Assembly: GCF_000242895.2 (NCBI RefSeq)
Contig: NC_021171.1
Coordinates: 2,328,001-2,392,000, forward strand
DNA from: Bacillus sp. 1NLA3E
GTDB lineage: Bacteria; Bacillota; Bacilli; Bacillales; Cytobacillaceae
Direction: 5' to 3'
DNA length: 64,000 bases
The position numbers and the translations under genes are program-made. Positions 55,853 to 64,000 of the stretch are shown piece by piece. Below the pieces are notes generated by a model. That model ran no database searches. It saw only the letters and a list, made by a program, of their open reading frames with translations, and was not told the DNA's origin. Numbering within the stretch: the first letter of the stretch is position 1; every line of letters starts with the position of its first letter.

Positions 55853-56050
55853 TTATACGTCTTTCCAAACCTCATCATAAATATCGCTATCCCAATATTC
55901 TATTTTAATTTCACTAAAATCTGCCATTTCTTTGCTGAAATTAGGGTCTAATTTTTCTTTTAAGTTCTCTGCATAGTCTAAAATATCGGCTACTTCACTT
56001 TCAGGGATATCTTTTATCACTCTTAATAATCTTTCTTTTGCCGTAATCAT
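55853..56050 (-). CDS. Small DUF2281/antitoxin-like protein
   Basis: 65 residues. The N-terminal pattern ITAKERLLRVIKDIPESEVADILDYAENLKEK, followed by an acidic tail rich in Asp and Trp, resembles DUF2281-like and VapB/RelB-like antitoxins. No toxin gene lies next to it on either side. The ATG is 8 bases after AGGAG; a GTG three codons earlier is less likely. Function is unproven. Confidence 0.6.
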   Translation of the reverse strand: MITAKERLLRVIKDIPESEVADILDYAENLKEKLDPNFSKEMADFSEIKIEYWDSDIYDEVWKDV

Positions 56051-56292
56051 GGCAACCACTCCTGTATATTTTTGACTTTATAGACATTATACCACTTAAT
56101 ATTTCCAATATAACGATGTTAACAAAACCTTCAAATTTTACTGACATCGTCTACTGAAAAGGAAAGTAATTTACAAAAACAGGAGTATAATCAGCATATT
56201 TCCCACTATATACAAGGTGGATTAATTGACAATCATAAATTCATATGGTAAAAGGAATTATCGGAATATTAAAAATTAACGCGGAGGGCTAT

Positions 56293-56586
56293 ATGGAAAA
56301 AGTTTATGACTTAGCAAAATACAAACAAAGAAAAAGGAAGTTACGACTCAAAAAAATATTCTTAGAAGGAAGATTCACAATCTCCTTTTTACTCCTTTTT
56401 TCAATTGATATCGCAATTTGGTGGCTTATCTCTTTAAAAGCTGCAATAATCTACACGCTGCTCATTTTGTTAATTCCTTTTATCATTAAGGGCGAGCAAA
56501 CAAATAAACAAAACCATTCATCCACTTTTCGTAAGCCACAAAAAAAGTCTTTCATCAAAAATAAAAAAACCCGAATTTTTAAATAA
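56293..56586 (+). CDS. Small membrane protein, unknown
   Basis: 97 residues. A basic N terminus (KYKQRKRKLRLKKIF) leads to two closely spaced membrane helices (FTISFLLLFSIDIAIWW; ISLKAAIIYTLLILLIPFII) and a basic, Lys-rich tail. RBS CGGAGGG lies 5 bases before this ATG; the open frame reaches 16 codons further upstream without an RBS. The stop lies inside the terminator. No family recognised. Confidence 0.65.
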   Translation: MEKVYDLAKYKQRKRKLRLKKIFLEGRFTISFLLLFSIDIAIWWLISLKAAIIYTLLILLIPFIIKGEQTNKQNHSSTFRKPQKKSFIKNKKTRIFK

Positions 56587-56600
56587 AATTCGGGTTTTTA
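56564..56600. terminator. Bidirectional terminator between the membrane protein and fabF
   Basis: 14-bp stem AAAACCCGAATTTT / AAAATTCGGGTTTT with T-runs both ways. Confidence 0.93.
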
Positions 56601-56603
56601 CCA

Positions 56604-57839
56604 TTAGTATTTTTTAAAGATTAATGTGGCATTGTGACCACCAAATCCTAAAGAATTGGATAATACAAACTCAACATTACTTTGTCTTGCATTATTTGGA
56701 ACATAGTCCAAATCAAGTTCTTCATCAGGTGTTTCGATATTAATTGTCGGAGGAATAATACCCTCTTTAATAGTTAATAGAGCAAATACTGCCTCAATCG
56801 CTCCAGCTGCCCCCAACAAATGTCCAGTCATTGATTTCGTTGAACTAACAGGAACCTTATAGGCATAATCCCCAAATACCTCTTTGATCGCCTTAGTTTC
56901 GTACAAATCATTATAATAAGTGCTTGTACCATGTGCATTAATATAATCAACTTGCTCAGGAGTAATCCCTGCATCATTTAATGCCAACTTCATTGCACGC
57001 TGACCACCTTCACCATTTGGTGCAGGTGTCGTAATATGATAAGCGTCACCGGTAGCTCCATAACCCACTATTTCTCCGTGAATTTTTGCACCTCGAGCTA
57101 AGGCATGTTCTAGCTCTTCTAAAATTAAGATTCCTGAGCCTTCGGCGATTACAAATCCATCACGATTTTTATCAAATGGGCGACTTGCTTTTGTCGGATC
57201 GGTATTAGTCGAAAGTGCCGTCATGTTAGAAAATCCAGCAATCGTCATTTGGGTGATCGCAGCTTCGGTTCCTCCTGCAATCATCATATCCAATTCACCA
57301 TTCTGAATCACACGGAAAGCATCACCGATTGAATTTGCACCTGATGCACAGGCCGTTACAGAGCAATTATTGATTCCTTTCGCTCCTAATTCAATCGAGA
57401 CACGACCTGCGGCCATATCGGGAATCAACATTGGAATGATAAATGGGCTTACCCTTTTTGGACCTTTGTCCATAAAGCGCTTATGTTGTTCTTCGAACTC
57501 ATCTAATCCGCCAATTCCAGAACCAATCCATACGCCTACACGTTCTGGATCCACATTTTCGCCAATATGGACTCCAGCGTCCATTATTGCCATCTTACTA
57601 GCTGCAACAGCAAATTGAGTATAACGACCCATTCGTCTCGCTTCTTTACCATCCATAAATTCTTCAGGCATGAAGTTTTTTACTTCACCAGCTACTTTTA
57701 CATTAAATCTTTCCGTATCAAACTTTGTGATAGGTGCTACACCCGACACACCGTTTTTAATATTGTTCCATGTTGAATATGCATCATTTCCTACTGGAGT
57801 AACGGCTCCAATCCCTGTAACAACTACTCGTTTTTTCAT
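56604..57839 (-). CDS. fabF: 3-oxoacyl-ACP synthase II, FabF
   Basis: 411-residue condensing enzyme that extends acyl-ACP with malonyl-ACP in fatty-acid synthesis. Thiolase fold with catalytic Cys164 (TACASGAN), His near 304 ([11 protein letters not shown]) and His near 341 ([11 protein letters not shown]). It follows fabH after 21 bases with RBS AAGGAGAG, so the two are an operon as in B. subtilis. Length is normal. Confidence 0.97.
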   Translation of the reverse strand: MKKRVVVTGIGAVTPVGNDAYSTWNNIKNGVSGVAPITKFDTERFNVKVAGEVKNFMPEEFMDGKEARRMGRYTQFAVAASKMAIMDAGVHIGENVDPERVGVWIGSGIGGLDEFEEQHKRFMDKGPKRVSPFIIPMLIPDMAAGRVSIELGAKGINNCSVTACASGANSIGDAFRVIQNGELDMMIAGGTEAAITQMTIAGFSNMTALSTNTDPTKASRPFDKNRDGFVIAEGSGILILEELEHALARGAKIHGEIVGYGATGDAYHITTPAPNGEGGQRAMKLALNDAGITPEQVDYINAHGTSTYYNDLYETKAIKEVFGDYAYKVPVSSTKSMTGHLLGAAGAIEAVFALLTIKEGIIPPTINIETPDEELDLDYVPNNARQSNVEFVLSNSLGFGGHNATLIFKKY

Positions 57840-57860
57840 CGTTCTCTCCTTAAATGCAAT

Positions 57861-58805
57861 TTATTTACCCCATTTTAAGCATACTGAACCCCAAGTTAAA
57901 CCTCCACCAAAACCGACCATGACAATAATATCCCCATCATGAATTAAACCGTTTTGAATTTCTGAAAACAAAGCTAATGGAATGGAGGCAGCTGAGGTAT
58001 TACCATGTTTTCTAACGGTGGTAGAAACCTTTTCTTGATCAAGACCAAGTCTTTCTCTTGCCGCATCGATTATTCGGATATTTGCTTGATGTGGAATGAG
58101 AAAATCTATATCCTCTTTCCGCAGTCCAGCTCTTTCAACAACCCTTAAACTAGATTCAGGCAATTGACGAACAGCGAATTTGTACACCTCTCTACCGTTC
58201 ATGGCAATCTTGCCTGTCTCTGCGTCAATATATAAATGGTTTCCGCCGCTACCGTCTGCACCAAGTTCAAAGGATAAAATCCCTCGGTCCCCAGAGACTT
58301 CACTTAGAACAACAGCGCCTGCACCATCACCAAATAAAACACATGTAGCCCGGTCTGACCAGTCCAGCGTTTTAGTGAATTTTTCACTACCAATCACCAA
58401 TATATTGTTATAAGTATTACTCTCAATAAATGGTTTGGCAGTTGCCATTGCATATATAAACCCTGAACAAGCAGCACTTACATCCATAGCTGGGATATTT
58501 TTAACTCCTAAGGCCTCTTGTACCATGCAAGCAACCGAAGGAAAAGGATGATCAGGAGTAGAAGTTGCAACTAATATCATATCTATGTCAGAAGCATCTA
58601 AACCAGCGTCTACAATCGCATTTTTAGCAGCTTTTATTGCCATATGTAATGTATCTATATCATCCCCGGCAATTCTGCGTTCTTCAATCCCTGTTCTGGT
58701 ACGGATCCATTCATCGTTAGTATCTATTCTACTTTCTAAATCAATATTTGTAACAATTTGCTCAGGTAGATATGTCCCAACACCGATAATTCCAACTCTT
58801 TTCAT
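57861..58805 (-). CDS. fabH: 3-oxoacyl-ACP synthase III, FabH
   Basis: 314-residue initiating condensing enzyme using acetyl- or branched-chain acyl-CoA with malonyl-ACP. Catalytic Cys113 ([11 protein letters not shown]), His in PHQANIRI and Asn in [11 protein letters not shown]. The family in Bacillus prefers branched primers for iso/anteiso fatty acids. First gene of fabH-fabF. A perfect palindrome upstream is probably the FapR operator. Confidence 0.97.
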   Translation of the reverse strand: MKRVGIIGVGTYLPEQIVTNIDLESRIDTNDEWIRTRTGIEERRIAGDDIDTLHMAIKAAKNAIVDAGLDASDIDMILVATSTPDHPFPSVACMVQEALGVKNIPAMDVSAACSGFIYAMATAKPFIESNTYNNILVIGSEKFTKTLDWSDRATCVLFGDGAGAVVLSEVSGDRGILSFELGADGSGGNHLYIDAETGKIAMNGREVYKFAVRQLPESSLRVVERAGLRKEDIDFLIPHQANIRIIDAARERLGLDQEKVSTTVRKHGNTSAASIPLALFSEIQNGLIHDGDIIVMVGFGGGLTWGSVCLKWGK

Positions 58806-58845
58806 TCCATCACCCTAACATCCTTGATTATTATGACATTTACAA

Positions 58846-58864
58846 ATTATGACTAGGTCATAAT
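58846..58864. promoter_or_regulatory. Probable FapR operator of fabHF
   Basis: ATTATGAC-TAG-GTCATAAT: perfect 8-bp arms with a 3-base spacer, 41 bases upstream of fabH. Size and place fit FapR, the malonyl-CoA-responsive repressor of this operon, though the arms differ from the TTAGTAC form I recall. Confidence 0.55.
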
Positions 58865-58956
58865 ATCTCCTATAAAATCATTATAAACGGAAAACGGTTA
58901 AAAGTGAAGGAAGGAAAAATTATATTTAGGTGAAAGTTAAAAGAATGAATGAAAAG

Positions 58957-58991
58957 AGGAAGGAGAAAGGAGAATTACAAAAGTAATCTCC
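58957..58991 (-). terminator. Probable terminator after hutG
   Basis: Stem GGAGAATTAC / GTAATCTCC (one bulge) with a pyrimidine-rich minus-strand tail. Confidence 0.5.
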
Positions 58992-59017
58992 CCGTTTAAT
59001 AGGTAAGTGTTATCCAT

Positions 59018-62932
<3,915 letters not shown>

Positions 62933-62965
62933 TGTATTTCCCCATTTCATTCTTTTTTAGGTTAA

Positions 62966-63150
62966 GGCTCTGTTAAACTGGAATGTTGATTTCCGTTTCA
63001 GGCACTCGCTTTCCGCGGGGCGGGCGGTGAGCCTCCTCGGCGCTTTAGCGCCTGTGGGGTCTCACCTGTCCCGCTGCTCCCGCAGGAGTCTCGCGCCTTC
63101 CACTCCAATCAACATTGTTCAAAAAATCAACATTGAGCTTTAACACAGCC
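62966..63150. mobile_element. Nonautonomous MITE-like element, copy B, inside the hut cluster
   Basis: 185 bp, tips GGCTCTGTTAAA and TTTAACACAGCC (one mismatch), flanked by a perfect 8-bp target duplication TAGGTTAA (62958-62965 and 63151-63158). Nearly the same sequence as the element at 1668. Internal hairpins include GGCGCTTTAGCGCC and CTGCTCCCGCAG. Local base composition is far more GC-rich than the surroundings. Confidence 0.9.
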
Positions 63151-63191
63151 TAGGTTAAAGATATTTTTTTCTTACTAAATTCAGTATCTTT

Positions 63192-64000
63192 TTAAAGAGC
63201 TATATCAATGATAGGATATGGTTTACATTCATCGACCTGGAATCCATCCCTTATATTTGTCCATGTCCTGTCATTTTTTTTTAGCCAATCTGTTACTCTT
63301 TCAATATCCTCCGAAAATACACGATCCCCCGTAATCGATGGCACTAGTTTTCTTGCTTCTTCATAAAATTCTCGCGTTTGTGGTGCCATTTTATCCACAC
63401 CACGATATTGAACTGCCTGAAGAGCACAAATACATTCTATTGCTAGAACCCGCCGAACATTCTGAATGATGCTAAATGCGTGTCTTGCGGCGATTGTCCC
63501 CATACTGACGTGATCCTCCTGATTTGCAGAGGAAGGGATAGAATCGACACTAGCTGGGTGAGCTAATGTTTTGTTTTCTGAAACAAGCGAGGCAGCCACA
63601 TATTGCATGATCATTGCCCCTGATTGTAAGCCGGGTTGGACACTTAAAAACGGAGGCAAATCATTTAGTTGCGGATTTACAAGTCTTTCAATCCTCCGCT
63701 CTGAAATACTAGCTAACTCAGCCACGGCTATTTTCATAAAATCCATGGCGATTGCAATCGGTTGGCCATGGAAATTCCCTCCCGATATCACGGTCTCGCC
63801 GTCATCAAAAATCAAAGGATTGTCGGTTGCTGCATTCATTTCGATTTCAAGTTTTTCTTTTACATAATCCAATGCTTGCCAAGAGGCGCCGTGGACTTGT
63901 GGAATACATCTTAATGAATAGGCATCTTGGACACGTTTTTCCCCTTGTCTGGTAATGAGTTTACTTCCTGATAATAGTTGTCTCATACGCTGTGCCACTG
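63192..64000 (-). CDS. hutH: Histidine ammonia-lyase (C-terminal part, cut by window edge)
   Basis: 268 C-terminal residues of the enzyme that deaminates histidine to urocanate. Visible family motifs: [54 protein letters not shown], and [21 protein letters not shown]. The ASGD sequence that forms the MIO cofactor is outside the window. First gene of the hut cluster, now separated from hutU by the mobile element. Confidence 0.96.
   Translation of the reverse strand, partial: VAQRMRQLLSGSKLITRQGEKRVQDAYSLRCIPQVHGASWQALDYVKEKLEIEMNAATDNPLIFDDGETVISGGNFHGQPIAIAMDFMKIAVAELASISERRIERLVNPQLNDLPPFLSVQPGLQSGAMIMQYVAASLVSENKTLAHPASVDSIPSSANQEDHVSMGTIAARHAFSIIQNVRRVLAIECICALQAVQYRGVDKMAPQTREFYEEARKLVPSITGDRVFSEDIERVTDWLKKNDRTWTNIRDGFQVDECKPYPIIDIAL

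Overview
This window reads as chromosome of an AT-rich, endospore-forming member of the Bacillaceae, most like Neobacillus/Bacillus. Three things point there. The left end follows the Bacillus subtilis order citB-yneN-sspN-tlp-yneP-yneQ-yneR-plsY-yneT-parE-parC. Small acid-soluble spore proteins (SspN, Tlp) are present. There is also a class IV polyhydroxyalkanoate synthase cluster (phaP/phaJ, phaR-phaB-phaC). No rRNA, tRNA, CRISPR array or complete transposase gene was seen.

Left third (1-16.6 kb): the end of aconitase, a membrane-anchored thioredoxin-like protein, small spore and stress genes, a hotdog thioesterase, HesB/YneR-type proteins, a CapA-like protein, a PAS histidine kinase, PlsY, a GH18 hydrolase, a CoA-binding protein and topoisomerase IV (parE-parC). 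This syntenic block has been invaded by two kinds of GC-rich palindromic repeat, and sspN carries a perfect 84-bp tandem duplication. A small HesB-like gene at 5653-5943 has one in-frame TGA exactly at the family's conserved cysteine, so it is either a selenoprotein or a fresh pseudogene.

Middle (16.6-38 kb): a 1.3-kb gene-poor scar with a sugar-nucleotidyltransferase relic and a candidate structured RNA. Then come an S9 peptidase, an EamA transporter, a signal-less BtuF-like protein coupled to a catalytically degenerate tyrosine recombinase, a Lon-family protease broken by an internal deletion, an HpaB-type monooxygenase, a frameshifted DUF3189 gene and a fused SpeD-SpeE polyamine enzyme with an altered cleavage-site residue. 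After these lie a zincin, a GH18 hydrolase, a SWIM/SNF2 helicase, a metal P-type ATPase interrupted by a stop codon (with its separate HMA protein), a flavodoxin and a Crp/Fnr regulator. FNR-type palindromes lie upstream of the HMA/ATPase pair and of the regulator.

Right third (38-64 kb): the divergent PHA locus (granule protein and monomer supply one way, reductase and synthase the other), a quinol-type nitric oxide reductase, a DUF4023 gene and an ytrABCDEF-like ABC transporter operon with a GntR repressor and a matching operator. Two large LysM cell-wall hydrolases share an N-terminal domain. Then come fabH-fabF with a palindromic operator and the histidine-utilisation genes hutH (cut by the window edge), hutU, hutI and hutG. 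A 185-bp nonautonomous element with a perfect 8-bp target duplication sits between hutH and hutU. Its sister copy, also with an 8-bp target duplication, lies near the left end, showing that this element has moved by transposition in this lineage.
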